Source: Gordonia sputi NBRC 100414
GTDB taxonomy: Bacteria > Actinomycetota > Actinomycetes > Mycobacteriales > Mycobacteriaceae
Assembly: GCF_000248055.1 (NCBI RefSeq)
Contig: NZ_BAFC01000045.1
Coordinates: 1-64,000 of the forward strand
Length of the DNA: 64,000 nucleotides
Reading direction: 5' to 3'
The position numbers and the translations under genes were made by a program. This document shows positions 1-8,043 of the stretch, one piece after another. The notes under the pieces are model-generated. The model did not search any database and had not been told where the DNA came from. It worked only from the letters and a program-made list of their open reading frames with translations. Numbering within the stretch: the stretch's first letter is position 1; every line of letters begins with the position of its first letter.

Positions 1-4
1 TCTG

Positions 5-235
5 TTGCTGGCGCCGTCGGGCCGGTCGGTGTGGGCCGCGCGGGGCGCAGGAAGTAGGGGAAAGAATCCTTCCGCGGGTTTCGTGCCCTTTCTCGAGAAG
101 TTGCGCGGGGAAGCGTCGACAAGTCGGGGAAGAGTTCGACGGCGCGTGGGGAGCGTCGAGGAGGGGTTGCTGGCGCCGCCGGGCCGGTCGGCGCCGCCTT
201 CGCGGGGTGCAGGAACTAGGGGAAAGAATCCTTCC
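5..235. repeat. Two diverged copies of a 69-bp direct repeat at the left edge
   Basis: Positions 5-73 and 167-235 match at about 60 of 69 bases. Both begin TTGCTGGCGCC and end TAGGGGAAAGAATCCTTCC. The end carries short inverted arms (GGGGAA and TTCCCC) around a 7-base loop, complete only in the second copy. The spacing is 162 bp. The element probably continues beyond the left edge. The reading frame across it has no ribosome site and I do not call it a gene. The rest of 1-417 shows no gene; it must hold the promoter of the mycolyltransferase, which I cannot place confidently. Confidence 0.6.
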
Positions 236-417
236 CCTACTTTCGGCCGCGGCGGATGAGGCTGTCGCCGAAGTTCGATGAGTAACGACGCCGGATAGGG
301 CGCGATCGGCGTATGCCGTGGTCACAACTGCCTAACGACCCCACTGAGCATTTGGCGACGCTCGGCGCACGGCAGTAGCATTTGAGGCTGTTGTTATTGA
401 TGTGACTAAAGGGGCTG

Positions 418-1476
418 ATGGTGCGACTTCGTGGAGTTCGGTGTGCGACGGCTCTGACCGCGCTCGCGGCTGTGATCGTCGGTGCCGCCACGATGAGCGG
501 CATTGCCGCAGCCGACCCGACGCCCGTTCCGCCCCCGTCGAGCATCCAGACCGTCGTGCATGACACGCCGCTGCAGTCGACGCTGATCGTCTACTCGGCG
601 TCGATGAACAAGGCGATCCCGGTCACGGTGCTGCATCCGAAGGACACCAGTAAGCCGGTAGCCACCCTCTACCTGCTCAATGGCGCAGGCGGAGGCGAGG
701 ATTCGGCAACCTGGGCCGCCAAGACGTCGTATGCACAGTTCTTCGCCGACAAGAACGTCAACGTGGTCACCCCGATCGGCGGTGCATTCTCGTATTACAC
801 CGACTGGCAGCGCGATGATCCGGTCCTCGGCCGCAACAAGTGGCAGACATTCCTGACCAAAGAACTTCCGCCGTTGATCGACAAGGAGTTCAAGACCACC
901 AAGGCCAACGCGATCGCCGGCATCTCGATGGCCGGCACATCGGTGCTCAATCTCGCAATCGCGGACCCCAAGCTCTACAAGGCTGTCGCGGCCTACAGTG
1001 GATGTGCGCGAACCAGCGATCCGCTTGGGCTGCAATACATTCGGATGGTCGTGGGTGATCGCGGACGCGGAAACATCGTGAACATGTGGGGCGTCCCGGG
1101 TGGCCCGGGGTGGCAAGCGAACGACCCCTACCTGAACGCGGCCAAGCTGCGCGGCACCAAGGTGTACATGACAAGCGGCACGGGACTGCCCGGCCAATAC
1201 GATCGGCTCGACTCGCCGCTGATCAACGGTGACCCGGTCACTCTCGCCAACCAGGTCCTGCTCGGCGGGGTCATCGAGGCGGCGGTCAACAACTGCACCC
1301 AGCAGATGGTTGCGCGCATGAAGCAGCTCCACGTTCCCAACAAGGTCCTGACCCGATCGGGCGGGACGCACTCCTGGGCCTACTGGGAACAGGACCTCCA
1401 CGACACCTGGCCGATGATCGAGGCCGATCTCAACGCCAAGCCCGCACCCGCTGCAAAGGCCGCACCGAAGAAGTAA
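418..1476 (+). CDS. Secreted mycolyltransferase / antigen 85-family esterase
   Basis: The predicted protein is 352 residues with an alpha/beta-hydrolase fold of the antigen 85 / corynomycolyltransferase family. These enzymes move mycolic acids onto trehalose and arabinogalactan outside the membrane. Residues 1-32 form a signal peptide (RLRGVR, hydrophobic core, cleavage near AAA-DP). The nucleophile motif GISMAG places Ser170 in GxSxG, and His318 in GTHSWAYW fits the catalytic histidine. The C-terminus is an Ala/Pro/Lys tail. AAAGGGG at 407-413 supports the ATG at 418. Such enzymes are restricted to mycolate-bearing actinobacteria, which supports the taxonomic call. Whether it is a true mycolyltransferase or a related esterase cannot be decided from sequence alone. 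Confidence 0.88.
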   Translation: MVRLRGVRCATALTALAAVIVGAATMSGIAAADPTPVPPPSSIQTVVHDTPLQSTLIVYSASMNKAIPVTVLHPKDTSKPVATLYLLNGAGGGEDSATWAAKTSYAQFFADKNVNVVTPIGGAFSYYTDWQRDDPVLGRNKWQTFLTKELPPLIDKEFKTTKANAIAGISMAGTSVLNLAIADPKLYKAVAAYSGCARTSDPLGLQYIRMVVGDRGRGNIVNMWGVPGGPGWQANDPYLNAAKLRGTKVYMTSGTGLPGQYDRLDSPLINGDPVTLANQVLLGGVIEAAVNNCTQQMVARMKQLHVPNKVLTRSGGTHSWAYWEQDLHDTWPMIEADLNAKPAPAAKAAPKK

Positions 1477-1491
1477 GGTCTGCGCTACGAC

Positions 1492-1510
1492 GCCGGGCGG
1501 ACAGCCCGGC
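1492..1510 (+). terminator. GC-rich hairpin after the mycolyltransferase gene
   Basis: A perfect 7-bp stem, GCCGGGC / GCCCGGC, with loop GGACA begins 16 bases after the stop codon. There is no U-tract, as is common for actinobacterial terminators. Confidence 0.45.
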
Positions 1511-1621
1511 TGTCGACGCTGCGCCCAACTGCTCGAGTTGGTCGTCTCGCTGCTTCTCACAGCCCGCTTCTCGTACCCCGCAGAGTTCTCACATCTCGCT
1601 GCGTCGAAAGGTGAGCAGACT

Positions 1622-1659
1622 GTGACGGCGGGGTCACGCACGGAAAACTTTCTGCAACA
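1622..1659 (+). promoter_or_regulatory. Candidate GlnR box upstream of narK
   Basis: Half-sites spaced 11 bp apart read GTGAC (1622), GTCAC (1633), AAAAC (1644) and CAACA (1655). GlnR boxes in actinobacteria alternate GTnAC and GAAAC at this spacing, so the first three fit and the fourth is poor. The site lies about 85 bp before narK, the first gene of a nitrogen-assimilation block and a usual GlnR target. Matched by eye only. Confidence 0.35.
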
Positions 1660-1743
1660 GCCGCTTCCTATCGTCGTAGACACATCACGTCGCGCCGCCG
1701 ATTGTCGCGACACCTCAGCCCCATCGCAGGAAGCGGCACCCCC

Positions 1744-3201
1744 ATGAGTTATGCGTACACCCGTAAACACCACATCACCGGATGGGACCCGGAAGACCGG
1801 CAGGCCTGGGACGCCGGCGGCGCGCAGATCGCCAAGCGCAACCTCGTCTGGTCGATCATCTGCGAGCACATCGGCTTCTCGATCTGGTCGCTGTTCTCGG
1901 TGATGGTGCTGTTCATGTCGCCGAAGTACGGCATCAGCCTCGACCAGAAGTTCGCCATCACGGCAACGGCCACCCTCGTCGGTGCCTGCCTTCGCATTCC
2001 GTATACCCAGGCAACTGCCAAGTTCGGCGGCCGCAACTGGGCCATCTTCTCCGCGATCGTGCTGCTGATCCCGACCACCCTCGTGTTGATCCTGATGATG
2101 AACCCGGGCAAGTTCGGGTTCGGCTGGTTCCTCTTCGCCGCAGCGCTCACCGGCCTCGGCGGCGGCAACTTCGCGTCGTCGATGACCAACATCAACGCGT
2201 TCTTCCCGCACCGCCTCAAGGGCTGGGCACTGGGGCTCAACGCAGGCGGCGGCAACATCGGCGTCCCGGTGATCCAGTTGATCGGGCTATTGGTCATCTG
2301 GTTGGCGTCCGACGAGCCGGAGATCGTGTGTGCCATCTACCTCGTCGCCCTCGCATTCGCCGCCATCGGTGCCGCGATCTACATGGACAACCTCGACCAC
2401 CAGACCTCGAGCTACCGCTCCATGGTCGATTGCCTGAAGTACCGCGACACGTGGTTGATCTCGCTCCTCTACATCGGCACGTTCGGCTCGTTCATCGGCT
2501 TCAGCTTTGCCTTCTCGCAGGTGCTGCAGATCAGCTTCAAGTCGTCCGGCGTCGGCAATGCCGCACTCGCCGCAGCCCAAATCGCTTGGATCGGACCGCT
2601 TCTCGGTTCCATCGCGCGTCCCTACGGCGGCAAGCTCGCCGACCGCTTCGGTGGTGGCCGCATCACCTTCGTGTGCTTCCTCGCGATGATCGCGTCGGCG
2701 GCGGTGCTGGTGATCTCCGGAATGGCCGCCGACTCACACGCCCACCACAAGATCGGCACCGCTCAGCTGATCGGCTTCATCATCGGCTTCATCCTGCTGT
2801 TCCTGATCTCGGGAATCGCCAATGGTTCGGTCTACAAGATCATTCCGACCGTCTTCGAACACAAGGCTCGCAACCTCACCGGCCTCGACACGATGGGCCG
2901 TGTGGTCTGGTCGCGTAAGATGTCCGGTGCGCTCATCGGTATCGCGGGTGCGGTCGGTGCGCTCGGCGGCGTCGGCATCAACCTGGTGCTGCGTTCGAGC
3001 TACAAGGCCAATCAGTCTGCGACGGTTGCCTTCTGGGTGTTCCTCGGCTTCTATGTGATCGCCGCGATCATCACCTGGGTCTTCTACGCCCGACGCGAGA
3101 TCGTGCTCGAGGAGCGCGAGACCACCGACATCGCGGTCGATTCGACGGTCGTCGACGACGCTCCCGCGGCCACCATCCCGGCAGCGGAACCCGCGAAGTG
3201 A
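1744..3201 (+). CDS. narK: Nitrate/nitrite transporter NarK (NNP family, MFS)
   Basis: The product is 485 residues with about 12 membrane segments and imports nitrate or exchanges it for nitrite. The NNP nitrate signature GLGGGNFASSM sits in the fifth segment, followed by FFPHRLKGWALG, and a second Gly-rich motif ISGIANGSVYKIIP lies in the C-terminal half. I chose ATG at 1744 because AGGAAG at 1728-1733 is well spaced; a TTG 14 codons upstream is less likely. The stop overlaps the GTG of nirB, so the genes are probably co-transcribed. It opens the nitrate block and supplies substrate to the fused reductase at 8044. Confidence 0.93.
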   Translation: MSYAYTRKHHITGWDPEDRQAWDAGGAQIAKRNLVWSIICEHIGFSIWSLFSVMVLFMSPKYGISLDQKFAITATATLVGACLRIPYTQATAKFGGRNWAIFSAIVLLIPTTLVLILMMNPGKFGFGWFLFAAALTGLGGGNFASSMTNINAFFPHRLKGWALGLNAGGGNIGVPVIQLIGLLVIWLASDEPEIVCAIYLVALAFAAIGAAIYMDNLDHQTSSYRSMVDCLKYRDTWLISLLYIGTFGSFIGFSFAFSQVLQISFKSSGVGNAALAAAQIAWIGPLLGSIARPYGGKLADRFGGGRITFVCFLAMIASAAVLVISGMAADSHAHHKIGTAQLIGFIIGFILLFLISGIANGSVYKIIPTVFEHKARNLTGLDTMGRVVWSRKMSGALIGIAGAVGALGGVGINLVLRSSYKANQSATVAFWVFLGFYVIAAIITWVFYARREIVLEERETTDIAVDSTVVDDAPAATIPAAEPAK

Positions 3202-5753
3202 CCCCCGACATGGATTCGGCGCCAACGATGGACACGCGCACCTGTGTGGTCGTCGGCCACGGCATGGTCGGCCACCGATTCGTACAGGAACTCCGCGAAC
3301 GCGACACCGCGAACCAGTACCGGGTGATCGTGCTGAGCGAAGAGCCGGTCGCCGCCTATGACCGGGTCGGGCTGTCGAGCTACGTCGGCTCCTGGGACCC
3401 GACGACGATGGCCCTGGCCGGCAACGCCTACCCCGACGACGATCTTGTGGAGGTACGCCTCGGCGAATCGGCCACCGATATCGACCGCGACGGCAAACGG
3501 ATCGTCACCTCGTCGGGCAACGAGATCAGCTACGACACGCTGGTGTTGGCCACCGGCTCGTATCCGTTCGTGCCGCCGGTCGAGGGTAAGGACAATCCGC
3601 GGAGCTTTGTGTACCGCACCCTCGCCGATCTCGACTCGATCCGCGCGACCGCCGAGTCCGCGGGCTCGGGCGCACCTGGTGTCGTTGTCGGCGGCGGGCT
3701 GCTGGGACTCGAGGCAGCCAACGCACTCCGGTTGCTCGGAATGACGCCGCACATCGTCGAATTCGCGCCCCGCCTGATGCCACTGCAGGTCGACGAGGGC
3801 GGCGGTGCGTTGCTGGCATCGCTCGTCGGCGACCTCGGTCTGCATGTGCACACAGGGGTGTCGACGACGGCCATCGCCGACGCCGATGACGGTTCTCTGG
3901 CGGTCACCCTGTCGGACGGGACCGTCCTCGACGCCGCGCTCGTGGTGTTCTCCGCTGGTGTCCGACCACAGGACGCGCTCGGTCGACAGGCGGGCCTCGA
4001 CGTCGGTGAGCGCGGCGGAATCATCACCGATACCGGCTGTCGCACAAGCGATTCGTCGATCTGGGCGATCGGTGAGGTCGCCGCGGTCGAGGGTCGCTGC
4101 TACGGCCTGGTCGCTCCCGGCTACACGATGGCCGAGATCGCGGCGGACGGCATCCTCGGTGCCGCCGAGGCGACGTTCCCCGGCGCCGACATGTCGACGA
4201 AGCTGAAACTGCTCGACGTCGACGTCGCGAGCTTCGGCGACGCGATGGGTGTCACCGAGAACGCACTCGAGATCGTCTACTCCGATCCCGTCGCGGGTAC
4301 GTACAAGAAGCTCGTGCTCTCCGACGACGCGTCGACCCTGCTCGGCGGCATCCTCGTCGGTGATGCCGACGCCTACGCGATGCTGAAACCGATGGTGGGG
4401 CGCGAGATTCCGGGCGATCCGTCGTCGCTGATCGCGCCGGCGGCAGGTGAAGGCGGCGGGATCGGATTGTCGGCACTGCCCGACGACGCCGAGATCTGTT
4501 CGTGCAACGGCGTTTCCAAGGGAGCGATCTGCTCGGCCATCGCCGACGGTGCGTGCTCGGTCGCCGACATCAAGGGGTGCACGTCGGCGGGCACCACGTG
4601 TGGTGGTTGCGTGCCGTCGATCACCAGACTCCTCGCCGACTCCGGCGTCGAGTTGTCCAAGGCGCTGTGTGCTCACTTCACACAGTCGCGTGCCGAACTG
4701 TTCTCGATCGTGGCGGCAACCGGAATCCGCACCTTCTCCGAGTTGATCGCCCGCTTCGGGACCGGGAGTGGCTGCGAGATCTGCAAGCCGACCGTCGCGT
4801 CGATCCTGGCCTCGACGTCGAGCGATCACATCCTCGACGGCGAGCAGGCCGCGCTGCAGGACACCAACGACCACTTCCTGGCCAATCTGCAGAAGAACGG
4901 CACCTATTCGGTCGTTCCGCGGATGCCCGGTGGCGAGGTGACCGCGGATCAGCTGATCACGATCGGTCAGATCGCCAAGGATTTCGGCCTCTACACCAAG
5001 GTCACCGGTGGTCAGCGCATCGATATGTTCGGTGCGCGCGTCGAGCAGCTTCCCGAGATCTGGCGTCGGCTCGTCGACGCCGGGATGGAATCGGGCCACG
5101 CCTACGGCAAGAGCCTGCGGACGGTGAAGAGCTGCGTCGGTTCGAGCTGGTGTCGCTACGGCGTGCAGGATTCGGTGGCGATGGCGGTCCGTCTCGAACA
5201 TCGCTATCGCGGGTTGCGCTCACCACACAAGATCAAGCTCGGTGTGTCGGGGTGTGCCCGCGAGTGCGCTGAGGCACGCGGCAAGGACGTCGGCGTGATC
5301 GCGACCGAGAATGGTTGGAACCTCTACGTCGGCGGAAATGGCGGCCAGAGTCCAGCGCATGCAAAGCTTCTCGCCTCCGGACTCGACGACGAGACGCTGG
5401 TGCGCTACATCGACCGCTACCTGATGTTCTACGTCAGGACCGCCGACCGGTTGCAGCGCACCGCGCCGTGGCAGGAGAGCTTCGACGGAGGGCTCGATCG
5501 GTTGCGGGAGATCGTCTGCGACGACATCCTGGGTATCGGAGGCGACCTCGAGGATGCGGTCGCCAGGCACGTTGACGGCTACCGCGACGAATGGGCCGCA
5601 GTGCTCGACGATGAGGACAAACTGCGTCGCTTCGTGTCCTTTGTCAACGCCCCGGAGACTCCCGACCCGACCATCGCCTTCGACGACTCGTCGGGCCGCA
5701 AGGTCCCGGTGCTGCTCGGAACGCCCACACGATTCAAGGAGACACCACCATGA
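3198..5753 (+). CDS. nirB: Nitrite reductase [NAD(P)H] large subunit NirB, copy 1
   Basis: The product is 851 residues, a cytoplasmic FAD, [2Fe-2S], [4Fe-4S] and siroheme enzyme reducing nitrite to ammonium. Residues 1-300 are a pyridine-nucleotide-disulfide oxidoreductase domain (VVVGHGMVGHRF; GVVVGGGLLGLEAA). Near residue 433 come BFD-like cysteines CSCNG and TTCGGC, then a second Cys-rich patch GCEIC. The siroheme/[4Fe-4S] ligands are CVGSSWC and CARECAE near 645-690. GTG at 3198 overlaps the narK stop, and the TGA overlaps the nirD ATG. A second nirB at 12552 differs in its cysteine-rich middle and in its partner. Confidence 0.93.
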   Translation: MTPDMDSAPTMDTRTCVVVGHGMVGHRFVQELRERDTANQYRVIVLSEEPVAAYDRVGLSSYVGSWDPTTMALAGNAYPDDDLVEVRLGESATDIDRDGKRIVTSSGNEISYDTLVLATGSYPFVPPVEGKDNPRSFVYRTLADLDSIRATAESAGSGAPGVVVGGGLLGLEAANALRLLGMTPHIVEFAPRLMPLQVDEGGGALLASLVGDLGLHVHTGVSTTAIADADDGSLAVTLSDGTVLDAALVVFSAGVRPQDALGRQAGLDVGERGGIITDTGCRTSDSSIWAIGEVAAVEGRCYGLVAPGYTMAEIAADGILGAAEATFPGADMSTKLKLLDVDVASFGDAMGVTENALEIVYSDPVAGTYKKLVLSDDASTLLGGILVGDADAYAMLKPMVGREIPGDPSSLIAPAAGEGGGIGLSALPDDAEICSCNGVSKGAICSAIADGACSVADIKGCTSAGTTCGGCVPSITRLLADSGVELSKALCAHFTQSRAELFSIVAATGIRTFSELIARFGTGSGCEICKPTVASILASTSSDHILDGEQAALQDTNDHFLANLQKNGTYSVVPRMPGGEVTADQLITIGQIAKDFGLYTKVTGGQRIDMFGARVEQLPEIWRRLVDAGMESGHAYGKSLRTVKSCVGSSWCRYGVQDSVAMAVRLEHRYRGLRSPHKIKLGVSGCARECAEARGKDVGVIATENGWNLYVGGNGGQSPAHAKLLASGLDDETLVRYIDRYLMFYVRTADRLQRTAPWQESFDGGLDRLREIVCDDILGIGGDLEDAVARHVDGYRDEWAAVLDDEDKLRRFVSFVNAPETPDPTIAFDDSSGRKVPVLLGTPTRFKETPP

Positions 5754-6121
5754 CCGCGTTGGACGACGCCGTAAGCACCTGGGTGCCGGTGTGCGCCCTC
5801 GACCAATTGACCGTCGGCCGTGGTGTCGCTGCACTCGTCGGCGGCACGCAGGTCGCGGTGTTCCGCCTGTCCGATGGTGAGGACACACTGCGCGTCGTCG
5901 ACAACATCGACCCCTTCGGTCGGGCTGCGGTGATGTCGCGCGGGCTCATCGGCGACAGGAACGGCGAGCCCACCGTCGCATCGCCGCTGCTCAAGCAGGT
6001 GTTCTCGCTCGATACCGGTGCGTGCCTCGACGATGAGTCACAGGCCCTGCAGACGTATCCGGTGCGGGTGGTCGACGGCACGGTCGAGATCGGGATCATC
6101 GAGATCAGCGATACCCGATGA
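5750..6121 (+). CDS. nirD: Nitrite reductase small subunit NirD, copy 1 (Rieske fold without ligands)
   Basis: This 123-residue protein has the Rieske-like beta fold of NirD. It lacks the Cys-x-His and Cys-x2-His pairs of true Rieske proteins, as is normal for this family, so it should carry no iron-sulfur cluster and act structurally in the NirBD complex. Recognisable segments are the entry WVPVCALDQL, the VAVFRL strand and the closing YPVRVVDGTVEIG. ATGA overlaps join it to nirB upstream and to the next gene downstream, which argues for translational coupling. Confidence 0.9.
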   Translation: MTALDDAVSTWVPVCALDQLTVGRGVAALVGGTQVAVFRLSDGEDTLRVVDNIDPFGRAAVMSRGLIGDRNGEPTVASPLLKQVFSLDTGACLDDESQALQTYPVRVVDGTVEIGIIEISDTR

Positions 6122-7299
6122 CACCCTCCGACTCACCCACTGTCACGGCGACTCCGGACAAGACCCTGACCGGCTTCACCGTCGGCATCACAGCGGCGCG
6201 GCGAGCCGACGAGTTCGCCGCTCTGCTCACACGTCGTGGCGCCGAGGTCATCCATGCCCCTGCCATTCGCATCATCCCGCTCATCGACGACGACGAGCTT
6301 GAGCGTGCCACCGAGTCGATCCTCAAAGAACCGCCAGACGTCATGGTGGCGACCACCGGAATCGGATTCCGGGGTTGGGTCGAGGCGGCTGACGGGTGGG
6401 GACTCGCCGACGACCTCGTGGACACACTCGGTGGGGTTCGGCTGCTCGCGAGAGGTCCCAAGGCCAAGGGCGCCATTCGTGCGGCCGGCCTGCGTGAGCA
6501 GTGGTCGCCACCCAGCGAGTCGTCGAGCGAGCTCATTCGCGAGCTACTCGACGAGGGAGTCGCGGGACTGCGGGTCGCCGTACAGCTCCACGGTGCGACG
6601 ACGAGTTGGGAGCCGCTACCCGACCTGTGCGACGTGCTGCGCGAGGCGGGTGCCGAGGTCGTCCCGGTTCCGGTCTACCGCTGGACTCCGCCGGACGACA
6701 CCGACCCGATGGCTCGGATGATCGACGCCGTCATCAACCGCGACCTCGACGCCGTGACGTTCACCAGCGCGCCTGCGGTGGCGTCGATGCTCGGTCAGGC
6801 GCATCGCACCGGTGCACTCGAACCATTGCTGCACGCCATGCGCACCGCGGTACCTGCGATGTGCGTCGGCAATGTGACTGCGGGGCCCCTGCATGCGCTG
6901 CAGGTTCCCACGGTGCAGCCCGCCCGCTTTCGTCTCGGTGCGCTCGTCAGACTGATCGCCGAGGAACTGCCGCGTCGTGCGAGTGTGCTCCGCGTCGCCG
7001 GGCACGACCTGAGCCTTCGGGCGTCGGGCGTCGTCGTCGACGGCTGCTTTCACTCGGTGACGGGTTCGAGCATGGCGCTACTGCGCGTGCTGCATCGTGT
7101 TCCGGGACAAGTCATCTCGCGCAAGGCGATGCTCGACGAACTCCCCGGCGGAGGCACCGACACCCACGCCGTCGAGATGGCGGTCACCAGACTGCGCTCG
7201 GCGCTGGGCGATTCGAAAATGATCCAGACGGTGGTCAAGCGTGGATACCGCTTGGCTGTCGACCTCGAATATGACGAGAACGATTCCGATGAAGCCTGA
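6118..7299 (+). CDS. HemD-like uroporphyrinogen-III synthase fused to a winged-helix DNA-binding domain
   Basis: The product is 393 residues. Residues 10-270 are a HemD-type domain (GFTVGITAARRADEFAALL; TSAPAVASML). Residues 285-385 are an OmpR/PhoB-type winged helix (LLRVLHRVPGQVISRKAMLDELPG; VEMAVTRLRSALGD; VKRGYRL). The same fusion is known in mycobacteria (Rv0260c, next to narK3). It may make uroporphyrinogen III for siroheme, or use the HemD fold to sense a tetrapyrrole and regulate this block. Its place inside the nitrite operon fits either role. It overlaps nirD by four bases and the next gene by 11. Confidence 0.85.
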   Translation: MTPSDSPTVTATPDKTLTGFTVGITAARRADEFAALLTRRGAEVIHAPAIRIIPLIDDDELERATESILKEPPDVMVATTGIGFRGWVEAADGWGLADDLVDTLGGVRLLARGPKAKGAIRAAGLREQWSPPSESSSELIRELLDEGVAGLRVAVQLHGATTSWEPLPDLCDVLREAGAEVVPVPVYRWTPPDDTDPMARMIDAVINRDLDAVTFTSAPAVASMLGQAHRTGALEPLLHAMRTAVPAMCVGNVTAGPLHALQVPTVQPARFRLGALVRLIAEELPRRASVLRVAGHDLSLRASGVVVDGCFHSVTGSSMALLRVLHRVPGQVISRKAMLDELPGGGTDTHAVEMAVTRLRSALGDSKMIQTVVKRGYRLAVDLEYDENDSDEA

Positions 7300-8023
7300 A
7301 CACACCGCTGCCACCCGTCCGCAACCCATCCTCGTGGCACACGGCACCCGCTCGGTTGCGGGAGTCTCGACCGTCGGACGCATCGCCGAACTCGTGGGGG
7401 AGCGCGTGGGGACGACCCGCGTGGCTTTCGTCGACGTTCTCGGTCCGTCACCGTCGGAACTGCTCGCGCAGACCCCGGGACCGGCGATCATCGTGCCTGC
7501 CTTTCTTGCCGCCGGATACCACGTCCGACGCGACATCCCGGAGCACATCGAGGCCAGTGGCCATCAGCGGGTCACATTGTGCGACAACATGGGCCCCGAC
7601 CCGATGCTCGCGGTGCTGATGCTCGAGCGACTGCGCGCCGCAGGCTGGCGCGATGGTGACGCCGTGGTCATGGCCGCCGCCGGATCGTCGGACCCGCTCG
7701 CGCTGGCCGACGTCGAGACCGCCGCTCGTCAGCTCGGAGAGCTGATCGACGACGACGTGTCGGTCGGCTATGTCGCCACCGCGACCCCGCGCGTCCCCGA
7801 CGTGGTGTCGGCGACGCGCAGGTCACGGCGGCGTCGGGTCTTCATCGCCGCATACCTGTTGGCGCCCGGGTTGTTTCACTCCCGCCTGAGCGAGTATGGC
7901 GCCGACGGCGTTGCCGCACCGATCGGCGCGGACCCGCGGGTGGCCGATCTGATCGTCGCGCGGCTCACCTCCGCGGGTCTGCGCGACTCACAGTCGCGAC
8001 CAGCCCGTGTGAGAACCATGTGA
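7289..8023 (+). CDS. CbiX/SirB-like sirohydrochlorin chelatase
   Basis: This 244-residue protein has the two-half fold of the CbiX/SirB class II chelatases, which insert iron or cobalt into sirohydrochlorin. The first half carries the metal-binding His in LVAHGTRS, and the second half repeats the pattern at APGLFHSRLSEYGAD. The homologous pair Rv0259c-Rv0260c sits beside nitrogen genes in Mycobacterium tuberculosis, so iron insertion for siroheme of the two NirB enzymes is the likely task. The start is uncertain: ATG 7289 overlaps the previous stop, ATG 7271 and GTG 7241 are also in frame, and none has a strong ribosome site. Confidence 0.82.
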   Translation: MKPEHTAATRPQPILVAHGTRSVAGVSTVGRIAELVGERVGTTRVAFVDVLGPSPSELLAQTPGPAIIVPAFLAAGYHVRRDIPEHIEASGHQRVTLCDNMGPDPMLAVLMLERLRAAGWRDGDAVVMAAAGSSDPLALADVETAARQLGELIDDDVSVGYVATATPRVPDVVSATRRSRRRRVFIAAYLLAPGLFHSRLSEYGADGVAAPIGADPRVADLIVARLTSAGLRDSQSRPARVRTM

Positions 8024-8043
8024 TCGACCGGTAACGCGCATTC

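Noticed and set aside
5..259. An 84-codon forward frame at the left edge
   Set aside because: It is built from the 69-bp repeats and has no ribosome site or family.
3084..5201. A 705-codon reverse-strand open frame opposite nirB
   Set aside because: It mirrors nirB codons, reads as Arg/Asp/His-rich low-complexity protein and has no ribosome site. GC-rich coding DNA often keeps the opposite strand open.
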